Source of the DNA: an uncultured Pantoea sp.
Lineage (GTDB): Bacteria; Pseudomonadota; Gammaproteobacteria; Enterobacterales; Enterobacteriaceae
Length of the DNA: 64,000 nt
NCBI GenBank assembly: GCA_913778495.1
Contig: CAJYVD010000022.1
Span: forward strand, 124,001 to 188,000
Direction of reading: 5' to 3'
Made by a program: the position numbers and the translations under genes. Positions 46,974 through 56,779 of this stretch are shown one piece after another. Numbering within the stretch: position 1 is the stretch's first letter; each line of letters opens with the position of its first letter. The notes under the pieces are model-generated. The model was given only the letters and a program-made list of their open reading frames with translations, was not told the origin of the DNA and ran no database searches.

Positions 46974-48029
46974 TCACGCGTTTTCTTTGATGCGCCAGTT
47001 CAGCGTCTCACCAGCGAGGAACGGTACCAGCGTCTCGTTATCCGGCAGATTGATCGTCTCTTGCACCGTCCACGGCTCGCGCACCAGCGTAAGGGTGCCT
47101 TCATTGAGCGGAAGACCATAGAAACGCGGGCCGTTTTCGGAACAGAACGCTTCAAAATGCGCCAGCGCACCCAGCTCCTCAAACACCGTGGCGTAGGCGG
47201 GCAGCGACGTCGGCGCGTTGAACACACCTGCGCAGCCGCAGCTGGCTTCCTTAAGATGGCGTAGATGCGGTGCGGTATCGGTGCCGAGAAACACCCGGCG
47301 GTTGCCGCTGGCGACCAGCTGACGCAGCGCCTCCTGATGAATATTGCGCTTCAAAATAGGCAGACAGTAAAGGTGTGGCCGTATGCCGCCCACCAGCATG
47401 TGGTTACGGTTAAACATCAAATGTTGCGGCGTGATTGTCGCGCCCAACAGATCGTTTCCGGCGGCAACGTATTCAGCAGCCTCTTTCGTGGTGATGTGTT
47501 CCATGACCACTTTCAGCGCGGGGAATTGCTGGCGCAGTGGCGCCAGTACCGTCTCAATAAAGCGCGCTTCGCGATCGAAGATATCCACATGCGCCGCGGT
47601 CACCTCGCCGTGTACCAGCATGGGCATACCGATCTGCTGCATGCGTTCCAACACCTTGGCGATTGATGCAATGTTGGTGACGCCGTGGCTGGAGTTCGTG
47701 GTGGCGTGGGCGGGATAGAGCTTCGCTGCGGTGAAAACGCCTTCGCGGTAGCCGCGTTCGATTTCATCTGGGTCCAGTGAGTCGGTGAGGTAACAGGTCA
47801 TTAACGGCGTGAACGCATGCTCTGCGGGTAACGCCGCGTAAATGCGCTCACGATAGGCCACAGCGGCCTCAACGCTGGTTACCGGCGGAACCAAATTGGG
47901 CATCACAATCGCTCGTCCATTGACCGCGCTGGTATAGGGCAAGACCGCGTTAAGCATGGCGTTGTCGCGCAGATGAATGTGCCAGTCGTCAGGGCGGCGA
48001 ATCGTGAGGTGCTGAGGTTGGGCTGTCAT
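46974..48029 (-). CDS. pyrC: Dihydroorotase PyrC
   Basis: Zinc amidohydrolase forming dihydroorotate from carbamoyl-aspartate in pyrimidine synthesis. The 351-residue protein carries [16 protein letters not shown] with the metal-binding HIH, the Lys/His cluster in [19 protein letters not shown] and [15 protein letters not shown], and LGTDTAPH with the catalytic Asp. It is upstream of dinI on the same strand, as in E. coli. Confidence 0.97.
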   Translation of the reverse strand: MTAQPQHLTIRRPDDWHIHLRDNAMLNAVLPYTSAVNGRAIVMPNLVPPVTSVEAAVAYRERIYAALPAEHAFTPLMTCYLTDSLDPDEIERGYREGVFTAAKLYPAHATTNSSHGVTNIASIAKVLERMQQIGMPMLVHGEVTAAHVDIFDREARFIETVLAPLRQQFPALKVVMEHITTKEAAEYVAAGNDLLGATITPQHLMFNRNHMLVGGIRPHLYCLPILKRNIHQEALRQLVASGNRRVFLGTDTAPHLRHLKEASCGCAGVFNAPTSLPAYATVFEELGALAHFEAFCSENGPRFYGLPLNEGTLTLVREPWTVQETINLPDNETLVPFLAGETLNWRIKENA

Positions 48030-48130
48030 TATAAGGCTCCGACTGAGAAGAAAACGAAAGGGCGCGTTTAGGTCGGGGCGTTATCATAGAGTTGTAGGCA
48101 ACCGTTTGCACGGGATTTTGTTTCAGGTCA

Positions 48131-48155
48131 AAAAAAACCGCACCCGAAGGTGCGG
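48131..48155 (-). terminator. Terminator after yceB
   Basis: On the minus strand, CCGCACC-TTCG-GGTGCGG is followed by a run of T, nine bases after the yceB stop. Classical rho-independent terminator with a UUCG-type loop. Confidence 0.94.
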
Positions 48156-48164
48156 CGCTAAGGC

Positions 48165-48728
48165 TTATTCGGTAAAGGGAATCACTATCTCGCCCGGTTT
48201 GACTTCAATGCCCTTGGCCAGCTTTTTCGCCAGCGCTTCGGCTTTACTGCGGTCGGCGCTCAGTACGTAAGCCGGATTTTCATCGAAGTAGCGCACCAGC
48301 GATTGGTTCAGATAGGGCGTGAGGGTCTTGATGATTGACGCCATCTTTTCCGGCTGCACCTGCGCATCGACAATCTGCAAATCGTGCAGATAGATAGCGC
48401 CCTCCTGAGCGTTATATACCGGCTGGGCTTTCATTTTCAGCAGCATCTCAGCCTGCTGTGGGCCAAACAGCGAGGTCACATTAATGTTAGCTTTACCGGA
48501 TAACGTCACTTTACCGGGCTCTTCCCGGCCGATTTGGCTGTTCAGTTCACTCAGGACAATATGGGCATTGACCAGACCAGACACGCCGATGTCCTTCTCG
48601 AAGTTATTGCGCTTTTGCAGCGCCTGATTCACTTCCTGTTCGCTAATGGTGTACTGCGTGAGTTGATTACAGGCGCTCAACGTTAGCGCGAAAAACAGGG
48701 CGGTAAGCCCGTAAAGTGCCTTTTTCAT
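48165..48728 (-). CDS. yceB: Lipoprotein YceB (DUF1439)
   Basis: Lipoprotein of 187 residues with signal MKKALYGLTALFFALTLSAC (lipobox LSAC) and the YceB body (YTISEQEVNQALQKRNNFEK and so on). ATG 48728 has GAGG upstream; the longer open frame to 48830 reads through non-coding sequence. Homologues have a lipid-binding fold. It lies downstream of grxB. Confidence 0.9.
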   Translation of the reverse strand: MKKALYGLTALFFALTLSACNQLTQYTISEQEVNQALQKRNNFEKDIGVSGLVNAHIVLSELNSQIGREEPGKVTLSGKANINVTSLFGPQQAEMLLKMKAQPVYNAQEGAIYLHDLQIVDAQVQPEKMASIIKTLTPYLNQSLVRYFDENPAYVLSADRSKAEALAKKLAKGIEVKPGEIVIPFTE

Positions 48729-48839
48729 TTTTTCCTCATCCTGAACTGTGCGGCAAAACAGCCATAGCCTGCCTGAATCGGATTGAGGTGTCACCAGGAG
48801 AGGGATGAGAAACGCCGCGGCGTTTCCCATCGCAGAGAA

Positions 48840-49487
48840 TCAGGCAGCCAGCGAGGAGAGCAGATTAATCTGCGTCTGTTTTGCCATATTATCGCGGTAA
48901 TCGGCGACGCGGCTCGGCCACTCAATACCGGAAACTAACGTCAGCGAGCGCAGCAGCGGAAACAGGTGCAGATCGTCTTCGGAAAGCTCACCGTTAACCG
49001 CGTTGGGCTTCACAATCAGCTTATCCAGCTGGCGCAAATCGTCGCTGATATTTTTTATCAGTCCTGGCGCGTGTTTGCGCAGTTCAGCAAAGTCGCCGAG
49101 GCTCGCCTGTTTTTTCTCGCGAAAGTAACGACGCGCTTCAGGCGTGGCAAACTCCGCAAAACCGGCTTCTGCAATGCGCGGGATCAGCAGCTTATTAATG
49201 TAACCATTCACGCGGCGTAACCAGTCCTGAATCGCTGGGTTGGTGCTGCCTTGCAGCAAAGGCTGATGATCCAGGTTATCGACATAGTGCACGATATCCA
49301 TGCTCTCAGGCATCGCGCTGCCGTCCTCTTTTTGCAGGATAGGGGCCATTTTTTGCCCGACCAGCTTGTTAGGCAACTGCTCGTCATCGTTCTGCATCAC
49401 AATCAGCTCTACCGGCAGGTTTTTTAGACCAAAAATCATGCGCGCTTTAACGCAAAAAGGGCAGTGCTCGTAAATGTAGAGTTTCAT
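48840..49487 (-). CDS. grxB: Glutaredoxin 2
   Basis: GST-fold glutaredoxin of 215 residues. The active site is CPFC at residues 9–12 after MKLYIYEH, and the helical C-terminal domain follows (LDHQPLLQGSTNPAIQDWLR). It reduces disulfides with glutathione. In E. coli mdtH lies between grxB and rimJ; here rimJ follows directly on the opposite strand. Confidence 0.95.
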   Translation of the reverse strand: MKLYIYEHCPFCVKARMIFGLKNLPVELIVMQNDDEQLPNKLVGQKMAPILQKEDGSAMPESMDIVHYVDNLDHQPLLQGSTNPAIQDWLRRVNGYINKLLIPRIAEAGFAEFATPEARRYFREKKQASLGDFAELRKHAPGLIKNISDDLRQLDKLIVKPNAVNGELSEDDLHLFPLLRSLTLVSGIEWPSRVADYRDNMAKQTQINLLSSLAA

Positions 49488-49677
49488 TTCGCATCTCCTG
49501 AGGTTATGAGGTGACCGCCGTCACCTTTTTTCCGGTTGCGAGAAAAGTATGGAAGAGATCGGTACAGGCAGCAAACGCAGGGCAATCGCACCGTTTTACC
49601 GCAGCCAGGCGGGCGGTTATAGTGAAGCGTATCGCCGCTGGCGATCCCCTCTCACGTTATGGATTTCAGGAGAAAAG

Positions 49678-50274
49678 ATGTTTGGCTATCGTTCTGCCGG
49701 CCCACGTGCGCGCCTTACCACCGACAGATTAGTTGTCCGGTTAGTCCACGAGCGAGATGCCTGGCGACTGGCGGATTATTACGCCGAAAACCGCGCCTTT
49801 CTCAAGCCTTGGGAGCCGGTGCGTGATGACAGCCACTGTTATCCCTCCGGCTGGCAGGCGCGGCTAAGCCTGATTGCCGACCTGCATAAACAGGGCTCCG
49901 CCTTCTACTTTATTTTGATGGACCCGGATGAAAACGAAGTTCGCGGCGTGGCAAATTTCAGCAATGTGCTGCGGGGTTCGTTTCACGCCTGCTACCTCGG
50001 CTATTCGCTGGGAGAAAAGTGGCAGGGACAAGGCATGATGTTTGAAGCGCTGCAGGCGGCGATCCGCTATATGCAGCGTCAACAGCGTATTCACCGGATT
50101 ATGGCCAACTACATGCCGCACAATCAGCGCAGCGGCGACCTCCTCGCGCGACTGGGATTTGAGAAAGAGGGCTACGCGAAAGATTATTTAATGATTGATG
50201 GCCGCTGGCAGGATCACGTGCTCACCGCGCTAACCTGGCGCGAGTGGACGCCAGGCCAGCGCGGCCAACTTTAA
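49678..50274 (+). CDS. rimJ: Ribosomal protein alanine N-acetyltransferase RimJ
   Basis: GNAT-family enzyme of 198 residues that acetylates the N-terminus of ribosomal protein S5. It matches E. coli RimJ from [20 protein letters not shown] through [20 protein letters not shown] to [20 protein letters not shown], with the acetyl-CoA loop [13 protein letters not shown] 49678 is the family start; the open frame further upstream (to 49549) lies in the promoter region. Confidence 0.95.
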   Translation: MFGYRSAGPRARLTTDRLVVRLVHERDAWRLADYYAENRAFLKPWEPVRDDSHCYPSGWQARLSLIADLHKQGSAFYFILMDPDENEVRGVANFSNVLRGSFHACYLGYSLGEKWQGQGMMFEALQAAIRYMQRQQRIHRIMANYMPHNQRSGDLLARLGFEKEGYAKDYLMIDGRWQDHVLTALTWREWTPGQRGQL

Positions 50275-50283
50275 GGAAAATTC

Positions 50284-50931
50284 ATGAAAATGGCGTTATC
50301 CGCGCAGGCGCTGCGCATTATTGGCTCGCTGTTGGAAAAACAGGTGACCACGCCGGAGCTCTATCCGCTCTCTCTGAATGCGCTGGTGAGCGCATGTAAT
50401 CAAAAAACCAATCGCGAGCCGGTCATGAACCTGAGCGAAGCGGACGTTCAGGCGCAGCTCGACGCGCTGGAAAAAAAGCATCTGGTTACCGCCAACAGCG
50501 GTTTTGGCCAGCGCGTGAGCAAATATGAGCAGCGTTTTTGCAACTCAGCATTTGGCAATATGCGGTTGAACAGTGCTGAAGTGGCGGTACTGACGCTGCT
50601 GTTTCTGCGCGGCGCCCAGACGCCGGGCGAACTGCGTTCGCGCAGCGGACGACTGCATGCGTTTCACGATGTTGAGGAAGTGGAGCACACGCTGGCACAG
50701 CTTAGCGCGCGGGACGAGGGGCCGATGGTTGTACGGTTGGCTCGCGAGCCCGGCAAGCGTGAGTGCCGCTACATGCATCTGTTTGGCGACGAAGAGACGG
50801 TCGCACCTGACGCAGAGCACGACGAGCGTCCCGGCGACGACGACACGCTGGCGGCGCGCGTGGCGCAGCTGGAGGCGACGGTGCAACGCATGCAGCTGCA
50901 ACTGCAGCAGTTACTGAATAGGGAATCTTAA
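50284..50931 (+). CDS. yceH: YceH family protein (DUF480)
   Basis: A 215-residue protein with tandem winged-helix-type folds, marked by [20 protein letters not shown] and [22 protein letters not shown]-terminal coiled-coil ([16 protein letters not shown]) is present. Function unknown. It is 9 bp after rimJ and 1 bp before mviM, so rimJ–yceH–mviM form an operon. Confidence 0.93.
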   Translation: MKMALSAQALRIIGSLLEKQVTTPELYPLSLNALVSACNQKTNREPVMNLSEADVQAQLDALEKKHLVTANSGFGQRVSKYEQRFCNSAFGNMRLNSAEVAVLTLLFLRGAQTPGELRSRSGRLHAFHDVEEVEHTLAQLSARDEGPMVVRLAREPGKRECRYMHLFGDEETVAPDAEHDERPGDDDTLAARVAQLEATVQRMQLQLQQLLNRES

Positions 50932-50932
50932 G

Positions 50933-51853
50933 ATGACGCTGCGTATAGGTATTGTGGGATTGGGTGGTATCGCGCAAAAGGCCTGGCTGCCGGTGCTGGC
51001 GCAGGCCACAGAGTGGCAGCTGGCCGGGGCGTTTTCGCCCAATCAGGAGAAGGCGCAGGCGCTGTGCGCCAGCTATCGCATGCCGTGCTTTAGCCGGCTG
51101 GACGCGCTAGCTGCGGCCAGCGACGCCGTGTTTGTGCACAGCAGCACCGCCTCACATTTCGAGGTGGTCCGGGCGCTGTTACTGGCGGGTAAAGATGTTT
51201 GCGTCGACAAACCGCTGGCCGAGACGCTGCATCAGGCCGAAACGCTGGTGTCACTCGCCGAGAAGCGCGGGCGCAAGCTAATGGTGGCGTTTAATCGTCG
51301 CTTTGCTCCGCACTATCAGCAGCTGAAAGCCGCGATGCCGCACGCCGCCACGCTGCGCATTGAGAAGCACCGCGCCGATAGCATCGGCCCGCACGATCTG
51401 CGCTTCACGCTGCTCGATGACTATCTCCACGTCGTGGATACCGCGCTGTGGCTGGCGGGCGGCAAACTTGCGCATCAGCATGGCTACATGGACACCAACG
51501 ACGAGGGCCAGATGCGCTACGCCGAACACCATTTTTCCGCTGGGGCATTGCAGGTGACCACCAGCATGCATCGTCGCGCCGGTACGCAGCGCGAAGTGGT
51601 CACGGCGGTGTGTGACGGAGAGTTTATCCAGATCAACGATATGCGCGAATGGCAGCAGGAAAACGCCAGCGGCTTACGGCTGGCGCTGCCGCCCTCATGG
51701 CAAAGCCACCTGACGCAGCGCGGTTTCAGCGGCGCGGCACAGCACTTTATTACCTGCGTGCAAAATCAGACGATGCCTGAAACCAGCGGCGACCAGGCGC
51801 TGGCGGCCCAGCGTCTGGTGGAAAAACTGATCCGACAGGCCGAGCAGGAATAA
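50933..51853 (+). CDS. mviM: Gfo/Idh/MocA-family oxidoreductase MviM
   Basis: Predicted NAD(P)-dependent oxidoreductase of 306 residues. The Rossmann start is LRIGIVGLGGIAQKAWLPVL, and DKPLAETLHQAETL carries the usual Lys of the family (CVDKP). The substrate is unknown. It lies in the yceH–mviM–murJ order conserved in enterobacteria, 121 bp before murJ. Confidence 0.93.
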   Translation: MTLRIGIVGLGGIAQKAWLPVLAQATEWQLAGAFSPNQEKAQALCASYRMPCFSRLDALAAASDAVFVHSSTASHFEVVRALLLAGKDVCVDKPLAETLHQAETLVSLAEKRGRKLMVAFNRRFAPHYQQLKAAMPHAATLRIEKHRADSIGPHDLRFTLLDDYLHVVDTALWLAGGKLAHQHGYMDTNDEGQMRYAEHHFSAGALQVTTSMHRRAGTQREVVTAVCDGEFIQINDMREWQQENASGLRLALPPSWQSHLTQRGFSGAAQHFITCVQNQTMPETSGDQALAAQRLVEKLIRQAEQE

Positions 51854-51974
51854 CCCCTTGTAACACTCAGCGCTGGTGATTTCCCCGCGCCGCAGTAGAC
51901 TATCGCCGGGCATCCGCCGATGCCCGCGCTAAGTCGCTCATTTTTCCGACACTTTTCAGGGTGTGCCTCACATT

Positions 51975-53513
51975 ATGAATTTGCTGAAATCGCTGGCTGC
52001 GGTCAGTTCGATGACGTTGTTTTCCCGCGTGCTGGGCTTTGCCCGCGATGCCATTGTGGCGCGCGTTTTTGGGGCCGGCATGGCCACCGATGCCTTTTTT
52101 GTGGCGTTCAAACTGCCCAATTTACTGCGGCGTATTTTTGCTGAAGGGGCATTTTCACAGGCTTTCGTGCCCATTCTGGCGGAGTACAAAAGCAAGCAGG
52201 GAGAAGAGGCGACCCGCGTTTTTGTGGCGTATGTTTCCGGCTTGCTTACCCTGGTGCTGGCGGTGGTGACGATACTGGGCATGATTGCAGCGCCGTGGGT
52301 GATCGTGGTTACGGCCCCGGGCTTTGCCGACACCGCCGATAAGTTTGCCCTGACCAGCGCGCTGCTGCGTGTCACCTTTCCCTATATTTTACTGATATCG
52401 CTGGCCTCGCTGGCGGGGGCCATCCTGAATACGTGGAACCGCTTCTCGGTGCCGGCCTTTGCGCCGACGCTGCTGAATATCAGCATGATTGGTTTTGCGG
52501 TCTTTGCCGCGCCGCACTTCCATCCGCCGGTGATGGCGCTGGCGTGGGCGGTGGTGGTAGGCGGGGTGCTGCAGCTTGGCTATCAACTGCCGCACCTGAA
52601 AAAAATCGGGATGCTGGTCCTGCCGCGCCTCAACCTGCGCGATGCCGGCGTCTGGCGCGTGATGCGACAAATGGGCCCGGCTATTCTCGGCGTCTCGGTC
52701 AGTCAAATCTCTCTGATCATTAATACCATTTTCGCCTCGTTTCTGGTCTCAGGCTCGGTGTCGTGGATGTATTACGCCGATCGCCTGATGGAGTTCCCTT
52801 CTGGCGTGCTCGGCGTGGCGCTGGGCACCATTTTGCTGCCCTCGCTGGCAAAAAGTTTCTCCAGCGGTAACCAGGCAGAGTATTCGCGGCTGATGGACTG
52901 GGGGCTGCGTCTCTGCTTCCTGCTGGCGCTGCCGTGCGCCGTGGCGCTGGGTATTCTCTCTGGTCCGCTGACCGTGGCGCTATTCCAGTACGGGAAATTT
53001 ACCGCGTTTGACGCGGCCATGACGCAGCGCGCCCTGATCGCCTACTCGGTGGGGCTGATGGGGCTGATTGTGGTGAAGGTGCTGGCGCCGGGCTTTTATT
53101 CCCGCCAGGACATCAAAACCCCGGTGAAGATCGCCATCGTGACGCTGATCATGACGCAGCTCATGAATCTGGCCTTTATCGGACCGCTGAAACACGCCGG
53201 CTTATCGTTGTCGATTGGTCTTGCCGCCTGCGTCAACGCCAGTTTGCTTTACTGGCAGCTGCGTAAACAGGATATCTTTCAGCCGCAGCCGGGCTGGCTC
53301 AGTTTCCTGCTGCGGCTGCTGCTGGCGGTGGGCATAATGGCCGCCGCGCTATTAGGCCTGTTACAGGTGATGCCGGCGTGGGAAGAGGGGCAGATGGTAT
53401 GGCGACTGCTGCGGCTGGCGGCGGTGTGTGCGGTGGGAGGCGGCAGTTATTTTGTGATGCTGGCCCTGCTGGGGTTCCGCCCCAAAGACTTCGCCCGCCG
53501 TACGCTGGGGTAA
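51975..53513 (+). CDS. murJ: Lipid II flippase MurJ
   Basis: Essential MATE-like (MOP superfamily) flippase moving lipid II across the inner membrane for peptidoglycan synthesis. The 512-residue protein has 14 hydrophobic segments and starts [38 protein letters not shown] contains the conserved Arg residues of the central cavity. The ATG at 51975 is the family start; a GTG four codons earlier is unlikely. Confidence 0.97.
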   Translation: MNLLKSLAAVSSMTLFSRVLGFARDAIVARVFGAGMATDAFFVAFKLPNLLRRIFAEGAFSQAFVPILAEYKSKQGEEATRVFVAYVSGLLTLVLAVVTILGMIAAPWVIVVTAPGFADTADKFALTSALLRVTFPYILLISLASLAGAILNTWNRFSVPAFAPTLLNISMIGFAVFAAPHFHPPVMALAWAVVVGGVLQLGYQLPHLKKIGMLVLPRLNLRDAGVWRVMRQMGPAILGVSVSQISLIINTIFASFLVSGSVSWMYYADRLMEFPSGVLGVALGTILLPSLAKSFSSGNQAEYSRLMDWGLRLCFLLALPCAVALGILSGPLTVALFQYGKFTAFDAAMTQRALIAYSVGLMGLIVVKVLAPGFYSRQDIKTPVKIAIVTLIMTQLMNLAFIGPLKHAGLSLSIGLAACVNASLLYWQLRKQDIFQPQPGWLSFLLRLLLAVGIMAAALLGLLQVMPAWEEGQMVWRLLRLAAVCAVGGGSYFVMLALLGFRPKDFARRTLG

Positions 53514-53542
53514 AAAAAAATCCCGCCGCGGCGGGATTTTTT
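53512..53542. terminator. Bidirectional terminator between murJ and flgN
   Basis: ATCCCGCCGCGGCGGGAT with A run on the left and T run on the right, between convergent genes. It overlaps the first bases after the murJ stop. Confidence 0.93.
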
Positions 53543-53972
53543 ACGCTTTGTGACTGAGCGTCGAATAACCTTTACCAAGCCCGTCGGGGCCATAAAACGC
53601 TTGGGTTTGATGCGGTTTTAATACCGCCAACGCCTCTTGGGTAAAGGTAATTTGCTGCTGCAGCAGCAGGCCGTTATGCGTATTGGTATCGCGCAGGCGG
53701 CGGGTGTGCTGCTGGATACTCTGCCAGCGACGGGCAATGTCGCTATGACCCTGATAGGGGGCCTGTGCACCACACGTCTTTTCAGCGTTGCGGCGCATCT
53801 CGTCCAGGTAGTTCAACGTGGTAAGCAGCGCGCTTTTGTCTTCTGAAATGCGCTGCAGCAGGTTACCATTGACCTGGCCGGCAGAAAGTTGCTGTTGCTC
53901 CTCGTCCATCACGTGGCTCAGCGACGACAGCACATCCTGCATTTTATCTAACGTGGTCAGCAGATTATCCAT
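53541..53972 (-). CDS. flgN: Flagellar export chaperone FlgN
   Basis: Type III chaperone of 143 residues for the hook-associated proteins FlgK and FlgL. It is helical with a Gln-rich middle and the family-like start MDNLLTTLDKMQDVLSSLSH and C-terminal NGLLLQQQITFTQEALAVLK. It follows flgM by 5 bp on the same strand and is expressed with it. Both of its clients are encoded at the far end of this window. Confidence 0.92.
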   Translation of the reverse strand: MDNLLTTLDKMQDVLSSLSHVMDEEQQQLSAGQVNGNLLQRISEDKSALLTTLNYLDEMRRNAEKTCGAQAPYQGHSDIARRWQSIQQHTRRLRDTNTHNGLLLQQQITFTQEALAVLKPHQTQAFYGPDGLGKGYSTLSHKA

Positions 53973-53977
53973 TGGGA

Positions 53978-54283
53978 TTATTTACCCTCTAAATATGCCC
54001 TGGTATCGGCGATCAGCGCGTCGGCGATCTTACCGGTATCCATTTTCAGTTCACCATTACGAATGGCGGTTTTCAGCTGCTCTACGCGCGCTGTGTTAAT
54101 GTCTTTGCTGCTCGGTTGCATCAGCTGCGCCTGGGCGCTGCTCAGCTTCACCTCCGCACCGCTCTCAGCAGGCGTGCGGGCAGCGGGTGCGGCATTTTGA
54201 CGCACTTTACCGCTGTTATCGTTGGCGTCGCGGGATTGAACAGTGCTAACCGGGTTAAGGGGCTGCGTTCTGTCGATGCTCAT
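53978..54283 (-). CDS. flgM: Anti-sigma-28 factor FlgM
   Basis: A 101-residue, largely unstructured inhibitor of FliA, exported when the hook is complete. It matches the family start [20 protein letters not shown] and C-terminal region ([20 protein letters not shown]). Its own class-3 promoter is upstream at 54357–54383. In a cell without a hook the FlgM checkpoint would stay closed, which matters given the missing flgE. Confidence 0.95.
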   Translation of the reverse strand: MSIDRTQPLNPVSTVQSRDANDNSGKVRQNAAPAARTPAESGAEVKLSSAQAQLMQPSSKDINTARVEQLKTAIRNGELKMDTGKIADALIADTRAYLEGK

Positions 54284-54356
54284 GGTCTTGCTCCTTGTGG
54301 GGTCAGCGGGGGTTAACCCACTGAATCAGCCTAGGGTAATGTCTTCGTTGATAACT

Positions 54357-54383
54357 CTATCGGCAGAACACCCGTGTTCTTTA
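54357..54383 (-). promoter_or_regulatory. Sigma-28 (FliA) promoter of flgMN
   Basis: On the minus strand TAAAGAAC, an 11-nt spacer and GCCGATAG match the FliA consensus TAAAGTTT-N11-GCCGATAA closely. It lies between flgA and flgM, giving flgMN class-3 expression. Confidence 0.88.
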
Positions 54384-54398
54384 GTGTTCTTTCTCGCT

Positions 54399-55058
54399 TT
54401 AGAGTGATATCAGAATATTCCCATCCGCGTCGACGCGACCGCTGACCACCTGACCATTTCCCATGCGTACCCGCACCTGCTGCGCGGCACTGGCGTTGTT
54501 AAGCGCCTGGCCTTCACTGCTGGCATTAAAGCCGTTTCCGCTTGCCACAACCATCACATTTTGTCCTGCTTTCACGCGCCACGGCTGGCGCAACATACTC
54601 GCGGTGATCGGCTGACCGGGCGCGATGTCGCGCAGCGCGATACCGTCCACGACGCCGTTGTTATCGAACAGCGTGCGCGGCGGCAGCTGGTCGAGGCGGC
54701 CGCTCTCGAGTTTGAAATCGTCCGCGGTCAGCGTGCTGCCGCGCGTAATCTGGCGGCTGGTCACTAAATACTCACCGGTCACCTGCACCTGTACCTGCAA
54801 AAAACGGCGATTCTGATCGCAGCTGGTTTTGAGGCTCAAATTGCCCCACTGGCGGCTGTTGCCTGGCAGCTCAAGCGCGGGCGTGTCACACGTGGGCCAT
54901 TGCGCCTGCGGGGTGCGGATCACCACCGTCATACCTGCCGCGTGCTGGGGATCGCGCGCTTTAAAAAATTGTGTCAGCTGTGCCGTTAAATCCGCCGCCG
55001 AAGCGGGCAGTGCCAGCAGCAGACAGCAGACGGCGAGAAAGGGAAGGGTTCTGCGCAT
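54399..55058 (-). CDS. flgA: Flagellar P-ring assembly chaperone FlgA
   Basis: Periplasmic chaperone for P-ring formation, 219 residues. Signal peptide to about residue 21 (LLALPASA), then a SAF-type domain with TSRQITRGSTLTADDFKLES and IALRDIAPGQPITASMLRQP, and a terminal VSGRVDADGNILISL. It is divergent from flgB, with flgM downstream, as in E. coli. Confidence 0.95.
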   Translation of the reverse strand: MRRTLPFLAVCCLLLALPASAADLTAQLTQFFKARDPQHAAGMTVVIRTPQAQWPTCDTPALELPGNSRQWGNLSLKTSCDQNRRFLQVQVQVTGEYLVTSRQITRGSTLTADDFKLESGRLDQLPPRTLFDNNGVVDGIALRDIAPGQPITASMLRQPWRVKAGQNVMVVASGNGFNASSEGQALNNASAAQQVRVRMGNGQVVSGRVDADGNILISL

Positions 55059-55210
55059 AAACGCCTCCTGAACAATGATGGGCAGAGTGTACGCGCGTAT
55101 TTAAAAAATCAATGTCGAAAATAGCTGCGATTTTTGCTGCTATTCAGACGATCGCTCTTGCATTCCTCCACTTAAGCTGTCAGCTCAAAATTCTCATTCG
55201 CGGAGGAAGC

Positions 55211-55624
55211 ATGCTCGACAAACTCGATGCCGCGCTGCGATTCGGTACAGAAGCGTTAAACCTGCGGGCGCAGCGCCAGGAAATTTTGGCGTCTAATATC
55301 GCCAACGCTGACACCCCAGGCTATCAGGCGCGGGATATCGATTTTGCCAGCCAGCTCAGCAAGGTGATGGAAAATGGCCGCGTTGCCGGCAGCAGCATGG
55401 CGCTCAACGTGACGTCCTCGCGCCATATCGCCGCTGAAGCCGCAACGCCAGCGTCGCTGGACCTGATGTACCGCATTCCCGATCAACCTGCCGCGGATGG
55501 CAACACCGTGGATATGGATCGTGAACGTACGCAGTTTGCGGATAACAGCCTGAAATACCAAACCGATCTCACCCTCATCACTAGCCAAATCAAAGGCATG
55601 ATGAGCGTACTGCAGGGGCAATAA
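55211..55624 (+). CDS. flgB: Flagellar basal-body rod protein FlgB
   Basis: Proximal rod subunit of 137 residues. The start [20 protein letters not shown] and the rod signature [20 protein letters not shown] are typical. ATG 55211 has GGAGG seven bases upstream; the open frame upstream to 55112 lies in the flgA–flgB promoter region. First gene of the flgBCDFGHIJ run. Confidence 0.95.
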   Translation: MLDKLDAALRFGTEALNLRAQRQEILASNIANADTPGYQARDIDFASQLSKVMENGRVAGSSMALNVTSSRHIAAEAATPASLDLMYRIPDQPAADGNTVDMDRERTQFADNSLKYQTDLTLITSQIKGMMSVLQGQ

Positions 55625-55626
55625 GC

Positions 55627-56031
55627 ATGGCATTGCTAAACATTTTTGATATCGCGGGCTCGGCGATGACGGCCCAATCTCAGCGCCTGAACGTCAGCGC
55701 CAGTAACCTGGCGAACGCCGACAGCGTGACCGGGCCAGACGGCAAGCCTTACGTCGCCAAGCAGGTGGTGTTCCAAACCAATGCGGCCCCTGGCAGCCCG
55801 ACGGGCGGTGTGAAAGTCGCCAGCATTGTCGACGATCCGTCACCGGCGAAGCTGGTCTATGACCCGGGTAATCCCATGGCGGATGAAAAGGGCTACGTCA
55901 AGATGCCTAACGTGGATGTGGTGGCGGAAAGCGTGAACACCATGTCCGCTTCGCGCAGCTATCAGGCCAACGTGGAAGTGCTGAACACGGTGAAGTCCAT
56001 GATGATGAAAACCCTGACACTCGGCCAGTAA
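55627..56031 (+). CDS. flgC: Flagellar basal-body rod protein FlgC
   Basis: Rod subunit of 134 residues with the start [20 protein letters not shown], the [20 protein letters not shown] segment and the family end [20 protein letters not shown]. It follows flgB by 2 bp. Confidence 0.96.
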   Translation: MALLNIFDIAGSAMTAQSQRLNVSASNLANADSVTGPDGKPYVAKQVVFQTNAAPGSPTGGVKVASIVDDPSPAKLVYDPGNPMADEKGYVKMPNVDVVAESVNTMSASRSYQANVEVLNTVKSMMMKTLTLGQ

Positions 56032-56043
56032 CGGAGCGCGAAC

Positions 56044-56715
56044 ATGAGCTTATCAGTCGGTATTAAAGACAATCTGGACCCAACGGTTCTGTCGTCCAGC
56101 AGTACAAGTAGCACCAACAGCTCTGCCGATCTGCAGAATCAGTTTCTGACCATGCTGGTGGCGCAGTTAAAAAACCAGGATCCCACCAATCCCATGGACA
56201 ACAGCCAGCTCACCACGCAGTTGGCACAGATCAATACCTTGGGCGGCATTGAGAAACTCAATACCACGCTGGGATCGATTTCTGGACAAATCAGCACCAG
56301 CCAGTCGCTGCAGAGCTCAACGCTGATTGGTCACGGCGTCATGGTGAAAGGCTCGCAGGTGTTGGTTGGCAGTGGGACCACGACGCCGTTCGGCCTGGAG
56401 TTGACCTCCGCCGCAACCAGCAGCAGCGTCACGGTGAAAGACAGCAACGGGACCACGGTACGCACCATCGATCTGGGCAAACTCAGCGCGGGCGTACACA
56501 CCTTCTCGTGGGACGGCAAGCTGGATGATGGCAGCGTCGCGCCTGATGGCAAGTACAGCTTTAGCCTGGCGGCCAGCGATGGCACCAACCAATTGGTGGC
56601 GCAGCCGCTCAACCTGGCTTACGTCAATGGCGTCACCACCGTGAACGGCACCAGCAAGCTGGATCTGGGCACGCTGGGATCCGCGACCCTGGATGAAGTT
56701 CGTCAGATTCTCTGA
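56044..56715 (+). CDS. flgD: Hook-capping protein FlgD
   Basis: Hook-cap scaffold of 223 residues needed to polymerise FlgE. The N-terminal block SSADLQNQFLTMLVAQLKNQ followed by DPTNPMDNSQLTTQLAQINT is the family hallmark; a tudor/Ig-like part follows (YSFSLAASDGTNQLVAQPLN). It is intact to its natural C-terminus (TLDEVRQIL). The hook gene that normally follows is absent: flgF starts 64 bp after this stop. Confidence 0.96.
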   Translation: MSLSVGIKDNLDPTVLSSSSTSSTNSSADLQNQFLTMLVAQLKNQDPTNPMDNSQLTTQLAQINTLGGIEKLNTTLGSISGQISTSQSLQSSTLIGHGVMVKGSQVLVGSGTTTPFGLELTSAATSSSVTVKDSNGTTVRTIDLGKLSAGVHTFSWDGKLDDGSVAPDGKYSFSLAASDGTNQLVAQPLNLAYVNGVTTVNGTSKLDLGTLGSATLDEVRQIL

Positions 56716-56724
56716 CCCCTGCAC

Positions 56725-56748
56725 GGCCAGACGTGAATCACGCTGGCC
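56725..56748. repeat. Hairpin in the flgD–flgF gap
   Basis: GGCCAGACGTGAATCACG, completed by CTGGCC, is an inverted repeat with one bulged base (arms GGCCAG-CGTG / CACG-CTGGCC). It fills much of the 64-bp gap where flgE would be expected. It could be an ordinary intercistronic hairpin or lie at a deletion junction. Confidence 0.65.
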
Positions 56749-56779
56749 ACCGATACGACAACGTTAACGGGATTGCATT

